NCBI GenBank assembly: GCA_008694505.1
Contig: VZDJ01000116.1
Location: 19,333,716-19,397,715, forward strand
DNA: 64,000 nucleotides
Direction of reading: 5' to 3'
DNA from: Cyanoderma ruficeps
Taxonomy: Eukaryota; Chordata; Aves; Passeriformes; Timaliidae
Below, piece after piece: positions 47,589-58,820 of this stretch (within the stretch, counting starts at the first letter, position 1; the number at the start of each line of letters is the position of its first letter). The notes below the pieces were generated by a model. That model ran no database searches, had not been told where the DNA came from, and saw only the letters and a program-made list of their open reading frames with translations. The position numbers were made by a program, and so were the translations under genes.

Positions 47589-49602
47589 GTGAGTGTGGAA
47601 TCAAAGGCGCAGCTCTGGCTCTCCTGAGGCTCCAGACACCCCCAGGATTGTCAGTCTACATCAGAACACTCACAGTTGTGGCACAGCTGGGCTGTGTGCC
47701 AGTTGAGATGTTTTGGTAGAAGCAGGAAGTGTTAGAACCAACCCATCAGGGGCATCTTCATGCTCCAGTTTGTACAAGTATAAAAAGTACCTTCTGAGAG
47801 TTCCCTGTGGCTTAATTAACAAGTGCATTGGTGTTTTTGAAGTGTTTTAGAAAACCAGGTGAATGGTGTTCTATTAAGTCCTTATTGAGCACCTGTGGAA
47901 TTCAGTGGGATATTACTAAGTTTCATGGATGTTGGATCAAATCCTTATAGCAAAGGGCTTGTTACTGTTATGACTAGCTAAGAAGCTTTAAAGGGGAAGA
48001 GTAGTCAGGAAAAGATCGAGGCCTCTTACAGGGAATATTTGCCTGAATATTGACTTCCAAAAATTAGAACTTATTTAAATTTCAATGCTACCTATCTCCA
48101 TTTTTTGCACAAAGTAACAAAGAGTCACTTTAAGCTTTGTCAGTCCCTTTACTTTAAACCAACCTAGTGTGAAGGTCTCAGCTATTGATGAAACAGTGAT
48201 GGCTACACAGAAGGTGATGGATTTTTTTTTGCCCTTACTTTTTATGACTGCCCTTGCGATTGTCTGAAATGTCGGATCTTGTGCAAGTGCCCTTGCTGAT
48301 AACCTCTCTGAAAGATTGGGATTCATATCCCACAATAATACACTTCAGCTTCTTCTCAGAGAGCCAAGAGCTGGCCTAAATCAAGGCTCATGACCTTTCC
48401 TACAAAAAGGTAATGCCTTTTTACCTTCACTCTAACTGCTCCCATGGAATGTGAATCAGATGCTAATAAGAGTAGCCTGAAATTGATTAATTTGCAAAAC
48501 TGGGAGTGGAATACAATGTCTGAGGTCTCCAGGTGGCTGGAATTCTCAAGAATCTGGCTTGGTTCTGGCAAGGCACTGCATTTAAATTATGTTTTGCAGC
48601 TATTCTTGCACCCTCTCCAGTGCAGGCGCTGCATTTGTTTCATGACCAGTCCCGTAGTGTTTTGACTTGGATGAAGTGATAGTCTTTCCCACAAAAGAGT
48701 CAGAAGTATTAACAGCAGAATACTGGTAGGATCAAATTGTTAGGTGTGGAAGTTTGGCAGTGAAATCGGAACTGACTCTATTTGCATGACTTTGTCCCTA
48801 CCTTCAGGGTGATGGAAAAAGAATAGAGAATAGTAAAACACCAAAGCCAAATATTTATGCAAAATGAGAAACACTCAGCTGCTACTTATAATCATTTGTG
48901 CATCATTAGAGACTTCTCATCAGACACTTGATCTCAGCACAGTGCTCAGGCCATTAAGATGGTGTGCTCTGATGAGCTCTTGGAATAGCTGCATAAACAA
49001 AGTATAGGAATATACCGTATTTAGCCAGCCAAAATGTCAAGGATCAAAGCTTCCAAAATATTATAATGCATTATGTGCTTGGATCCAGGATTTTTGCTTT
49101 GGGCTCCTCCACATTATGAAAACTGACTCAATTTGAAAGTCTCTAAGGTCTTGTACAAGGATGGACCTTGAGGCTTGTCACAAGAGTAGATCCCTGTCAT
49201 ATGTGAGGTAGATGAATATCCTTGGAAGATGGGAGTCATGCTGTTCATTGATGCTCTAAGGTATCTTCTCCAAAGGGGAATAGATAGGTATTAAGCCATG
49301 CTTCATAAAATTCATTTCCACTCTAGTACTTGGAAAAACCTGAAAAGTAATAGCCCAGAGTGTTAATACAGGAGTGACTGGACATTCAGCTGAGTGTGGC
49401 TTGCTGTGCCTTTCCACTCAGGGATATCAGACTGCGCTGTCTTGAAAAAGGGCCTTGACTTTTGAAGGACAGGAGAACCAATTTGTTTCCTACTGATTGG
49501 TCTTGGCAAAGCAGATGTGACAGAGTTGGGCTCAACTCTCAGTAGTTAATGTGTTTCCTTGTAATATTCCCAAAATGTAATGCTTTGCCTTTCCTCCTGC
49601 AG
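47589..49602 (+). other. SORCS3: SORCS3 intron 47589-49602
   Basis: A 2014-base intron, donor GTGAGT, acceptor CCTGCAG. No repeat family or gene is recognised. Confidence 0.85.
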
Positions 49603-49708
49603 CACCCCTTGTGGATTCCAGCTCAGGGCACAGCAGTTCAGCGATGCTGATGTTGTTGTCAGTGGTGTTTGTGGGCTTGGCTGTTTTTTTAATCTACAAA
49701 TTCAAGAG
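49603..49708 (+). CDS. SORCS3: SORCS3 exon w16: stalk and transmembrane helix
   Basis: Completes A619, encodes residues 620-653 and two bases of R654 (106 nt, phase 1 to 2): PLVDSSSGHSSSA, then MLMLLSVVFVGLAVFLIY and KFK. Residues about 632-650 form the single transmembrane helix. The basic KFKRK just after it is the cytosolic stop-transfer signal, giving type I topology. The serine-rich stalk SSSGHSSS is where SorCS receptors are shed by metalloproteases; the exact site is not visible. Acceptor CTGCAG, donor GTAAGT. Confidence 0.97.
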
Positions 49709-52700
49709 GTAAGTTGAAAAACTTTGGGGTGGGAGGAAGAGACTCTGGGAGGTTTACAGGAAACCTAGGCAGAGCAGTGCCTGAATTGCAAATGTAGAGT
49801 GAACTATGCTGACCTCAGGTTTAGATGAATGTAGTTCCCTATTTCTGATACTTAGAGAGAAAACCACCTACTGCTGTTTCACCACAATGTTGGTGTTCCA
49901 AAACTTCACCAAGAGCTCAGAAATCATCTTCTGCTTCAGCAGATGTATTTAAGCCCCAGACCAGAAGTGGGAACTTTTGTGCTCACTGAGTACTGAGATA
50001 CACAGAGCAAGCTTAGTCAAAAACCACGTGATAGATAACTTCACACAGTCTATACCCACCTGCCCAGCTGCCTTGGTGCAGCAGCATCTCATTTGTATCT
50101 TGCAAAGTGAATAGGTTTATCTTGCAGAGGAACAGGTGTGTTTATGTTAAAGGTGGGAGACTCAAAGCCAGGAAATTTTGTGTAAAGCATCAAAATGCCT
50201 TTGGGAAAATGTGCTGAGATTTACCTTGACAGATGTTAATATAAACCTTTTGCTTCCAGACAGCAGGCAGGACCAGGTCTGGCCCATGGCACTTGGCTGC
50301 TGCAAGCTGTGAAACAAAATATGTGATAAGAATGGCATGTTTGCTGAAGGTCTGCTTTGTGAGGATATGTTTTGGGCAGATGGAGCTCCTTAGGAGGAAC
50401 TTTGCATTCACTACAGTACTTACAGTATAAAATGGTCTGTGTGCCTAGATCCTGACCAGTGGCAAAATACTGTGTTAGAAACATAAGCTGAGTCTGACTT
50501 AAAATTAAATAAATAAAACTTTCTAGACATCGTAGTTCCTCAAAATTAAAAACTAGAGCTTTTCCTGTTCAGATTCCAGTTAAATGTTGCTTTCTCCAGC
50601 TTTCCTGCCCCCCAGGATAAGGCTAGTATTCTCTAAGGATGTTAGTGGGATACTAACAATATTAAAATTCAATTATATGATAAGACAGGCATCTATCCTA
50701 GTCTCCAGGTTTAAAGTTTCCCTCCTTGCTAATACCTTGCATTAACCATTGTCTTAATCAGTGAGTGGCTGATCCTTGTAGTGCTTGATCCTGTGCACGC
50801 TGCTAACTGTTACCCAGCTCCCACTGACTTCTGTGCCAGGACAACTTCCAGGGAAGGCATTTGTGTGACTCTGCTCAGATGCAGATTTCAAGGCCTTCAG
50901 CATGACCTCCTTTTGCAGCCTGAAATCCCCTCTCTGCTTCTGTGAGGTGGAATCCAGCTTTCTAGGGAAGTGGGATTTGTTTAGTGCATCAATTTAATAG
51001 TGTGCTGGAGGCAGTTGACAATTACTCTTACACCCAGATGTAGGATGAGGAAGACAAAGAAGCCTTACTGGGAGATGGGACAAGATGTAGGTACAACCCT
51101 GTGTAAGACCTTGTGTCTTGGTGAGATGGTTTCCTAGGTTTGGCCTGATGTCCTTGGCCCTGTGGTCAGCAGTTACCAGGAGGAAGGGTCTTCATATTCC
51201 AGCTGTCAGGGAACAGTGAGGAGCTTGTTAATGCACTTTGTCACTCTCTGGGTCATGTTCTGCTACTACAGCTCATAAAACTGTCTCTGTACCACTTAAG
51301 CACCCTGAGCTTTGAGTATAGCAGCCATCAGCCTTCTGTTGTGCTCTAGGGCTGTGGACACCCTGCCTTGTTAGATAATCTGTCTGAAAGTTGATTGTGT
51401 TACAAATTATGAGTGAGGAGAAAGGTGGTTAAAGCATCAGCTTTGCTTAGTCCAAAAGCTTATTAACTGGCTGTCCCCTCTTATCTCTCTGTCCCAAAGG
51501 GGAAAAACCCAGGTCAAATTGACAAAGTTTAGGATAAGTCATAGACACAGAATGTTCTCAACTTGATTTTTCAGAACAGAAAGCAACTTTTCAGCTCTGT
51601 CTAAAACCCCTGGCTCAGTGGAGCAGAAGTGAGAGCGTGCAATGATTCTTAATGGAAAAAGGGGAGCAAACCCAAAAGCTTTCCTGTAGCTCTCAGAGAT
51701 GCAGAGGTCCATTAGCTACGTGTACTTGTTTGATTAATGGTGGTCCCAGCCTGAATACAGAACTTCTGCTTACAGGGAAAGGTTATGGGAGAGCATAGGC
51801 TGACATAATTTTTTAATTCTGCAAAGTCATGGATTTGGTGCTTCACTGGTGTGCACACAAACTCCTTATTACGTGTCCATCAATTTATAGACTCAGCAGG
51901 CATGTTAAACACTGCTGCCAGAGAGATGCTTATTGAGGACGTCCCGGTGGAATAGGAAGGAGGAGGGGAAGAGTATGGAAATAATCTGTAAAAAGTTGTT
52001 TCTTTTCTGGAAGATTGAGCATTTATCAGTCAATACTGTGTGTGTATGGGTGCTGAGCAGTGGTGGGGCTGTGGGGCAGTCCATGTGTGTGTCCTGGGAC
52101 AGCAGTGCTTGTGTGTGCTCAGAGTGATGTGGTTGTGGCCGCCTGTGTCTGTGCTGGGAGGCACAGCAGGATTAGGTATTGGGGAATGCATTCACTTATG
52201 TACAACCATCTCAGTTTCTTTTTTCCCTTAACTCTCTAAAGTATCTTAACTCTCTGCCTCACAATTCTAAAGAGCTCATCTCACCTCTCCAAGTTCAGAG
52301 ACGGAAGTAGAACCAAGTTTTCCACTATCTCCAGGCATGTTCTCATGTCTCTGTACATCTCCAGGCAAATTCTGGGCTCTTAGATCCTATGGGAATACAT
52401 TAGTTCTCACTCATTTCCTGTGTTGTTCCTATATCTTTTGGTGGCATTTAAGGCCTATTAGAAGGTAGGAGAAAGGGAGAAGGTTATGCGATTTGTTGGC
52501 TCTGCGTAATATCCCAAATATGTCTTGGCTTGATGCTGGTTAAGAACAGAATGCCAAATCAAGCCAACAGCACAAGTTGGTTGAGGCCAGAACTTCACTG
52601 GAGTAAAATCAGCATAGATCTATTGAATTCATGAGAGCTGAGGCAACTTCCACCACTTTCAGCCTCTGACATATCCAACAGCAGACAGATCAGCATAAAG

Positions 52701-53767
52701 ATATGGCATTTTATATTACTTCTTTTGAACATATCTTCTTTTTCTCTCACTCCTGTGTGCTTTAAGGAACTCAAAATATTCTCCAAATTTTCCGTATTGG
52801 AGCAGTGTGAACTGCATGGCACAAAGACCTTCTAAGAGCATGAGGAAAAACAGTCAACTTCCAACAGGCAGTGCAGATAATCCTTGCAACCCCCACGATG
52901 CTTAACACATTTCTTTTCAGATCTCTCATTTTAAACTTGCATTCCTCCAGGGATTACTACCTGTCTGTCTAGGCCTGTATAATCTGTCTACCTAACTGAC
53001 TCTCAAGGATATCATTCTAGCAGGCTAAGGTAACTTTGCTTGGGAGAAGGAGGAAGAAATAATTCCTCCACTTCCTTGGCTTCCTGAGCAGCAAGGGAAA
53101 ATAAGTGTCTACAAACTTGCATGGTCCATAGCATGACAAACTGTTTTTTGCAATGGAATGGTAACAAATAGACTTTGGATGGGTGTTATGAGGTCCAAAT
53201 TCTTTCTGACTCTGAGGCAGGAGCAATTCTTTATAACTCTTTCAGATGTGGCAATTTCTTTTGAGTCAGTGTGGGCCTGTCTGCAGCAACAAGCCCAGCC
53301 ATTTGTTTCCTCAGTTGATGCTAGTGCCAAATTGATTTTTCCTTTTGGTTTCCAATGCAACACTGATCATATAATAAATACTGAGAGAGTTGACAATTGC
53401 AGCTGATTGTACTTAGTTGATTGCTGCTCTCTGAGCTGAGTGCACTGTCCACTTGTGCATGATTTCTCATTTAAAAGGGCAGAATGTTGAAGTTTGCAGC
53501 TGAGGGAGCCTTTGTGCACATGATAGGAAGACAAAGGCTTGAGATTTGGAGTACCTTTAGGCTGTTATTGGAATTAGTGGATGCTAAAGGCACTTTCAGA
53601 GATGAAAATCTTTGTGGTACTTTCACCATTCTGAGAGCTCATACTTGCATCCCTGCCAGTGCTGCATTTCTGGGATTGGTCTCATCTTGGTTTGTCTCAG
53701 TAATAAATGACGTGCTGAGGATCCCTGTGTTACAAAACGTAACCTCTCATTTTCCTTTCCTGTGCAG
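49709..53767 (+). other. SORCS3: SORCS3 intron 49709-53767
   Basis: A 4059-base intron, donor GTAAGT, acceptor TGTGCAG. In SORCS1 the alternative cytoplasmic tails arise by splicing after the transmembrane exon; I looked here for an equivalent alternative tail exon and found no convincing one. A GT-rich patch (about 52035-52150) is present. The reading frame of the next exon is open upstream to at least 53484, but this carries no known motif. Confidence 0.8.
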
Positions 53768-53928
53768 GAAAATCCCTTGGATTAACATCTATGCCCAAGT
53801 TCAGCATGACAAGGAGCAGGAAATGATTGGCTCTGTTAGCCAAAGTGAAAATGCCCCCAAAATCACCCTGAGTGAGTTCACAGACCCTGAGGAGCTGATG
53901 GACAAAGAGCTGGACACACGAGTGATGG
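53768..53928 (+). CDS. SORCS3: SORCS3 exon w17: cytoplasmic tail, first part
   Basis: Completes R654, encodes residues 655-707 and one base of G708 (161 nt, phase 2 to 1): KIPWINIYAQVQHDKEQEMI, GSVSQSENAPKITLSEFTDP, EELMDKELDTRVM. INIYAQV around Y662 is the tyrosine-containing membrane-proximal segment used in trafficking by related receptors. The EELMDKEL stretch is an acidic, dileucine-like candidate adaptor site (inferred). This tail is what separates SORCS3 from SORCS1 and SORCS2. Acceptor TGCAG, donor GTGAGA. Confidence 0.96.
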
Positions 53929-54514
53929 GTGAGAGGCAGCCCTCAGCTGAGTTTTGTTTCACTGTCTGGGTGAAGATGTTGCTCTTTTGGGTATTAGTAG
54001 AGGCAGTGACTGTGACCCCAGGTACAAGGAGAGCCCTGAGGCACTGAGATAGGGAGTAAATCTCTCTCAGCAGCAGGGTAATGGAGTTTCTCTTACAGCT
54101 TTTCAGCTTTTCCCAGGGAAGGAACCTGGTGCCAGCGGTAGGTATAAAGGAGTTAGTAATAGCTGTGGCTCACACCTATTCCTGCTCGTGACCCTGCCTC
54201 TCCTGTGGAGGAGTGCCAAATTCCCTGCACCTTCAGAATAATCATCTGAGCCAGGCTTACACTGTTGGTGTGCTATGATTACAAGCAAATATGTCCCCAA
54301 TAGCTTAAGGACTTTACTGCTGGTCAGCTGAGCTGTAGTAATTGGGTTTTCTGCATGCTCCCTGCTTATTGGAAATACATAAAAGAATGTGTTACTTTTA
54401 AGCGTCTTTTCTGTCTTTACACTTACACTAGCACATCCAAAGGAGGAGTGAGAAGCAAAATAGACCAAACTGTTGAAGCCACTGCACTGATTCTCTTCAT
54501 TTTCTCCTCCACAG
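53929..54514 (+). other. SORCS3: SORCS3 last intron 53929-54514
   Basis: A 586-base intron, donor GTGAGA, acceptor TCCACAG. The exon w17 frame stays open for about 40 codons into it, ending with a stop at 54045-54047, so retention would replace the C-terminus. No other feature is recognised. Confidence 0.9.
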
Positions 54515-54579
54515 GAAGCATCTCAACAATTGCCAACAGTGAAAGCACAAAGGAAATCCCCAACTGCACTAGTGTTTAA
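54515..54579 (+). CDS. SORCS3: SORCS3 exon w18: C-terminus and stop, PDZ ligand
   Basis: Completes G708 and encodes residues 709-728 plus TAA at 54577-54579: SISTIANSESTKEIPNCTSV. The last residues TSV form a class I PDZ ligand (S/T-x-V shape at the C-terminus). Known: SorCS3 binds the synaptic PDZ proteins PSD-95 and PICK1 through its C-terminus, linking it to glutamate receptor trafficking. NCTSV is the strongest single argument for SORCS3. Acceptor CCACAG. Confidence 0.96.
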
Positions 54580-54784
54580 TACTGAGAATCCACTTGGTCT
54601 ACAGCATTTCTGACTTTTTATTTGTAATTATTATTGTTATAATTATTATTATTATGAAAAAAGAAAGAGTTATATGTCATTATTATCATTTGGGAGGGAA
54701 TGGGGCGGGCTTTTTGTGTTTACCAGGGCTGCATTCATAAATGGCAGAGGTTCTTCATATTTAGGGAATACACATCAGATCAGA

Positions 54785-54790
54785 AATAAA
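54785..54790 (+). terminator. SORCS3: Candidate proximal poly(A) signal AATAAA
   Basis: First canonical AATAAA after the stop codon, 206 bases downstream. The following 40 bases are only weakly GT-rich (GGGTCAAGTGTGCAATG), so usage is uncertain. Confidence 0.35.
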
Positions 54791-55368
54791 AAGCAAAGAA
54801 TGGGTCAAGTGTGCAATGAGATTTGAATGCCAGCTTCCTGTTAAATACAGAATGGAAATTCAGTATTCAAATCCCACAGATAGGTGTTGTACCTTCGGGA
54901 ACATGTTGTAAGTAAATTGTCTCTTTTCAGAATAAGTCATGAATCAGCTGCTTCATCCTGCCAGAGGGTTCAGGCTGGGTTGTTGGACCAGGCTGTGCAA
55001 CATGCCAACATCCCTCGCTTTCCAGTGACATGCATGTCTCAGCTTTTTGCAGATTCTTGCCTCTTTTAATTGCTTTTAATTTCAGTCACCCTCTGGCACT
55101 GTTGACTGCTGAGAAAGGGAAAAAAAAACAAAACATCAGAGCAAACACACATCAGTGTTCCTTGGACTACAGACTGGCTGGAGGGGACAGCACCACAAGC
55201 AGTGGAGGAGCAAGCCCGAGTTTATGAATGCAGCCCAAACCCTGTGCATGTGAATAGCGAGGATGCCGAAGGCCTACTGTAGATAATTACAGTGTACATA
55301 GCTTTTTATTTCTTGGGAAATAATTTAATGTTTAGTAAAAGAAGATATGTTTAAAAGAAAACCTGAAC

Positions 55369-55410
55369 CACACACACACACATGCACGCCCACGTGCACA
55401 CACACACACG
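55369..55410 (+). repeat. CA dinucleotide microsatellite (interrupted)
   Basis: CA runs interrupted by CATGCACGCCCACGTG in the middle. Likely polymorphic in length. Confidence 0.9.
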
Positions 55411-55555
55411 CCAGCCAAACAGGGACCCTGGTGAGCACCTGAGTCACACTTGGGTTCCAAGCGTGTTCCAGTTGTCTGTCATCTTTCAATCTGACACTGC
55501 TCTCTATAAAGAGAGTAGTTTATTTCTCTATGTATAACTGCAAGCCTTTTTTTAC

Positions 55556-55575
55556 ATATATATATATATATATAT
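55556..55575 (+). repeat. AT dinucleotide microsatellite
   Basis: Ten perfect AT units directly after a T-run and CATA. Self-complementary, so it could form a hairpin in an RNA that contains it. Confidence 0.9.
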
Positions 55576-58500
55576 GGTGTCATTTCCTGTGATGGAGCAG
55601 AAAAAGATACTAGCAGGCCAGACTACGAGCCTGTCATGAATATTTTAGCGATGTTTGTCATCTATTCATCTCTGTCACTGTTGCCCACTTCTGAGAATGA
55701 TCTTGGTGGCATCTGTTAGTGAAAATGAGGGAAAGAATCCTGAAATTACCACCATCTCGGTGTGAGCAAGTATCAGTGGCCTTGCTGTACCCAGTACAAC
55801 CTCAGCTCAACACTGGGGCAGGTTGCAGTAGTTTTATTCCCAGGGGCAAGTCATGCTTTTTGCAGTTAAGCTGATGGAGTGAAGTGCTATTTAGGATGTG
55901 TAAGAGTAGTAAATTTTGGCTGGACGTGATGTGTGCAATGAGGGAGTGCTCTTTGGAGAGGGCAGTGGAGGGTCAGATCTGCATTAGTGAGCCATGAAAG
56001 GTGCTTTCTTGTGTGTGCTGCAGAGTGGCAGCTTCCAGTTCAGAGTGGAGATTTCTGTAGGGTGGGTTGGTGTTTTCTGATTAGAACAGAGAGCTTAATG
56101 AGGAAAAGGTATTGAAAGAGCTTTTTGGAAATTTTTTGCTACACTGAATTGAGGATATCCCTATGAAGAGGTAAGAGTTTTGGGCTAAGAGGTTGGCTTA
56201 GTGGTGAGTTACTTCTTACCCGTTTTTCTTGAGTTGATGATGTCAAAAATGAACCTTATTCTGCAGAGTATTGACTTGTAGGACCCAGCAAGAGGGGAAG
56301 GAAGATTTGGGACATGTCTGGGAAGAGGTTCCAGTGTTTGTGTGGTAACAGGAGGCAGAAATGGCAGCAGATGACAATGTTATAATTTCTTAGGATCTGG
56401 ATACAGGACCTCAATCACCTTTAATATATCTGGGCTGAAATGAGGAGGTGGCTGGAATGTAGGTGTCACTTGCTATCTCTCGTCATTGCAACAGACCAGT
56501 GGGCTACAAACCAGCCTCAGCCACACGTGTTCACCCTGTTAGTGCCTGGAATGTCTTTCAAAGGTTAAAATCCTGAGGGCTCTTCAGGTGGCAAGAAAAG
56601 TAGTTAAACACAATTTTGCAGAACTCAGGAGGTGTTTCAAGATTAAAATTGTAAACCTAAAAAATAAAGGAAAAACTGCTTCTTGAGAAGTACTAAAACT
56701 AAATATTCTCAGTTCTTCTCATTTTCAGTCAGGTTTGTGGATTTTTTTTTCCTGTTGATTTAAAAATATTTCTCTTCTGTTTTCCCCCTCACTTTTCTGC
56801 TCTGGTTTCTGATACAAGGTGAAGAGCGATGGCTGTGCTATTCTATTTAACCTTGGTTTCCATCCATCACAAGTGCATAAACTGTTGCGTTACTGTCTCT
56901 GTTCTACTGAAACACTCCAGCAGTTCACAGTAATGGCCCAGTCTGGTGATAAGACTGTTAGCACAAGGCCATAGCTTCCCATTTAGGAATAGGTGGGAGG
57001 GATGTACATAAACACCGGTCCCATGGGCTCAGAGCTAAACTGTGGGCTGATTTCAGTCTTTGCTGATCATTAGGATTTAAGATACTGCTGTGGTGAGCTG
57101 CTGCAGGGAACTGAATGTAAAATACTCAGTATTTTCTGTATTAACTTTTTTTCCTTTATAAACCGCGAGGCAAAGTGAAAATTTTCATTGTTGTTTGGAA
57201 TTTTATAGGTTTTTCATGGGCTTGATCTCATGTCATTATAACAAGAAAGGTGGAGGATTACAGTTTTCACAATTTTTTTCTTAATTTCTTTTCACATTTT
57301 TTTAAAATTTTATTCCTTTACACTTTAAAAATTGCTGTTAAATGTCTCAAATGGGAGAAAAGAAAGAAGGAAAAATTGGGAGTAAGCTGTTGAAAAAAAT
57401 GAAAAAAATTTCGCTTCTCAAAAAGAAATTTAATCTCAGTGAAGGCTGAGAGATTTCTGAATGACACTTTTGGAGAAACACCTGTCTAGAATGTCGTTTT
57501 CCATACAAAATGATCCTAAAGTATCCTACAAAGCTAACATGAAAACTCCATGAAGGCAAAACTGCATGGCAGAAAAACCTGACTGATTCTTATGTTTGCT
57601 GAAACTCCCTCTTCCATAAGACTTGGTGGGTGTCACTGCCTCTCAGTGCAGTTTGTCCCATCCTGTCAGCACCAGGGTGTGTGCTCCAGGCACATCCCCA
57701 AGCTGTGCATGGGACCACATTTACCAGGTCATTCCTGATTCTTTAGGGCACAGTCATGGCTGGTGGGGGCTGGAAAAAGCTTGGGTTCGTGACTGAAATC
57801 TGCTCCTTGAGAATACAAGAAGGGTAATTACTGCACTCCTGTCTATCCATGGGACCTCTGTAAGGTTTGGATTGGGCAGCCAGCCCTGTTCAACTTTTTT
57901 GAACATCCTGAGCTGCAGTGTTAGCACAGACTGGAGTGTTGGCCACTTTTATTTGTCTTGCTGGGAAATAACAACTTGGGCTTGTCATTAGGGTTTTTTC
58001 CCCTGCAAGTTTTACCCCTGAGGAAAATGTAATGGAAATCCTTGAAGCTGTTGATTATTATTTACCTGAGTAATGAGGGAAATAGACAATGGCATCAATG
58101 GAACATAAATAGCTCCCACACTGTAATTATGTAAGAAGAGGAAATGAAAGAGAGAGACACAGAGAGCAAGAGACTGGGTCAGTGCCCTCTATCACTGCCA
58201 GCCTTTCCCCCTGATGGATTAGCTGTAATTTGGGAATAATGCATGAGATCTGGAGACTAGATGCAGCTTCTGGTTCTGTGTGGCTGACAGTCTGATATAA
58301 ACCATGAATAAATCCTTTGTTTAGTTTAACTGGTACTCAAGAACCCTAATACTAAATCTGGAAAGATCAGAGGTGAGACCAGAGTGACAGGGGCCTATGG
58401 AGTGTTTCAGACACAGTTGCCATCAATGAGAGTATGTGTAGGAAGTGTGCATTTTCTTCATGACTAAACTTTGGTTTCACGGATGTACAAAGATGTCCTG

Positions 58501-58700
58501 ATGTCCTGTTCTCCTCCCTTCCCCTTCAGTCAGCTCCCACACAACATTCCAGGTCTAATGAACCCAACCAGAATCCTCACATTCCTTCTGGTGATGTTGG
58601 ACAGTGCATTAAACCCAAACCACCCCCGTGGTTTCAAAGGATTAAATGAGACAGACAATTGCAATACCGGTATTGAACACAGTAATACAACTGCATGAGT

Positions 58701-58722
58701 CATATATATACATATATATATA
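58701..58722 (+). repeat. CATATATATA tandem pair
   Basis: CATATATATA occurs twice in direct succession and is followed by TA; it lies about 75 bases upstream of the distal AATAAA candidate. Confidence 0.8.
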
Positions 58723-58794
58723 CTGTTCTTGGTTTTATTGTTCCATTTGAATATTTCTACTGTAAAAAAAGGCAGTGGTTTTGAAATTGTTGAA

Positions 58795-58800
58795 AATAAA
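58795..58800 (+). terminator. SORCS3: Candidate distal poly(A) signal AATAAA
   Basis: AATAAA followed at once by TGTATTTTTGTACATCAGAG, a T/GT-rich downstream context typical of functional cleavage sites. This is the best-looking signal downstream of the stop, but no transcript evidence is available here. Confidence 0.4.
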
Positions 58801-58820
58801 TGTATTTTTGTACATCAGAG

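Larger units (their letters stand above)
115..54579 (+). other. SORCS3: SORCS3 gene, 3' portion (18 exons, start of gene outside window)
   Basis: This is a type I membrane receptor of the VPS10 family, expressed mainly in neurons, with family roles in protein sorting and postsynaptic function. Seen: 18 exons joined at GT-AG boundaries with matching phases give 728 codons and a TAA stop, with no internal stop. Domain order is end of the VPS10 beta-propeller (1-about 176), ten-cysteine module (C202 to C322), two PKD domains (about 329-503), membrane-proximal domain (504-618), one transmembrane helix (about 632-650) and a 78-residue cytosolic tail. Known: human SORCS3 has about 1220 residues, so roughly 490 N-terminal residues lie upstream. 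SORCS1 and SORCS2 share the ectodomain plan; the tail and the C-terminal NCTSV point to SORCS3. The paralogue call is from remembered family sequences, not an alignment. Confidence 0.92.
54580..58820 (+). other. SORCS3: SORCS3 3' UTR (end uncertain)
   Basis: Sequence downstream of the stop. A short UTR could use the AATAAA at 54785-54790. A long UTR of about 4.2 kb could end just after the AATAAA at 58795-58800, which is followed by the T/GT-rich TGTATTTTTGTAC as expected for a cleavage region. Inside are an ATT-rich tract (54626-54656), a CA microsatellite (55369-55410) and two AT microsatellites. No coding frame of interest is present. Which site is used cannot be decided from the sequence alone. 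Confidence 0.5.

Noticed and set aside
53484..54047. 187-codon plus-strand open frame as an independent gene
   Set aside because: Its middle (53768-53928) is a SORCS3 tail exon with good splice sites; the flanks show no protein-like features. Only its 3' extension is kept as a low-probability retained-intron idea.
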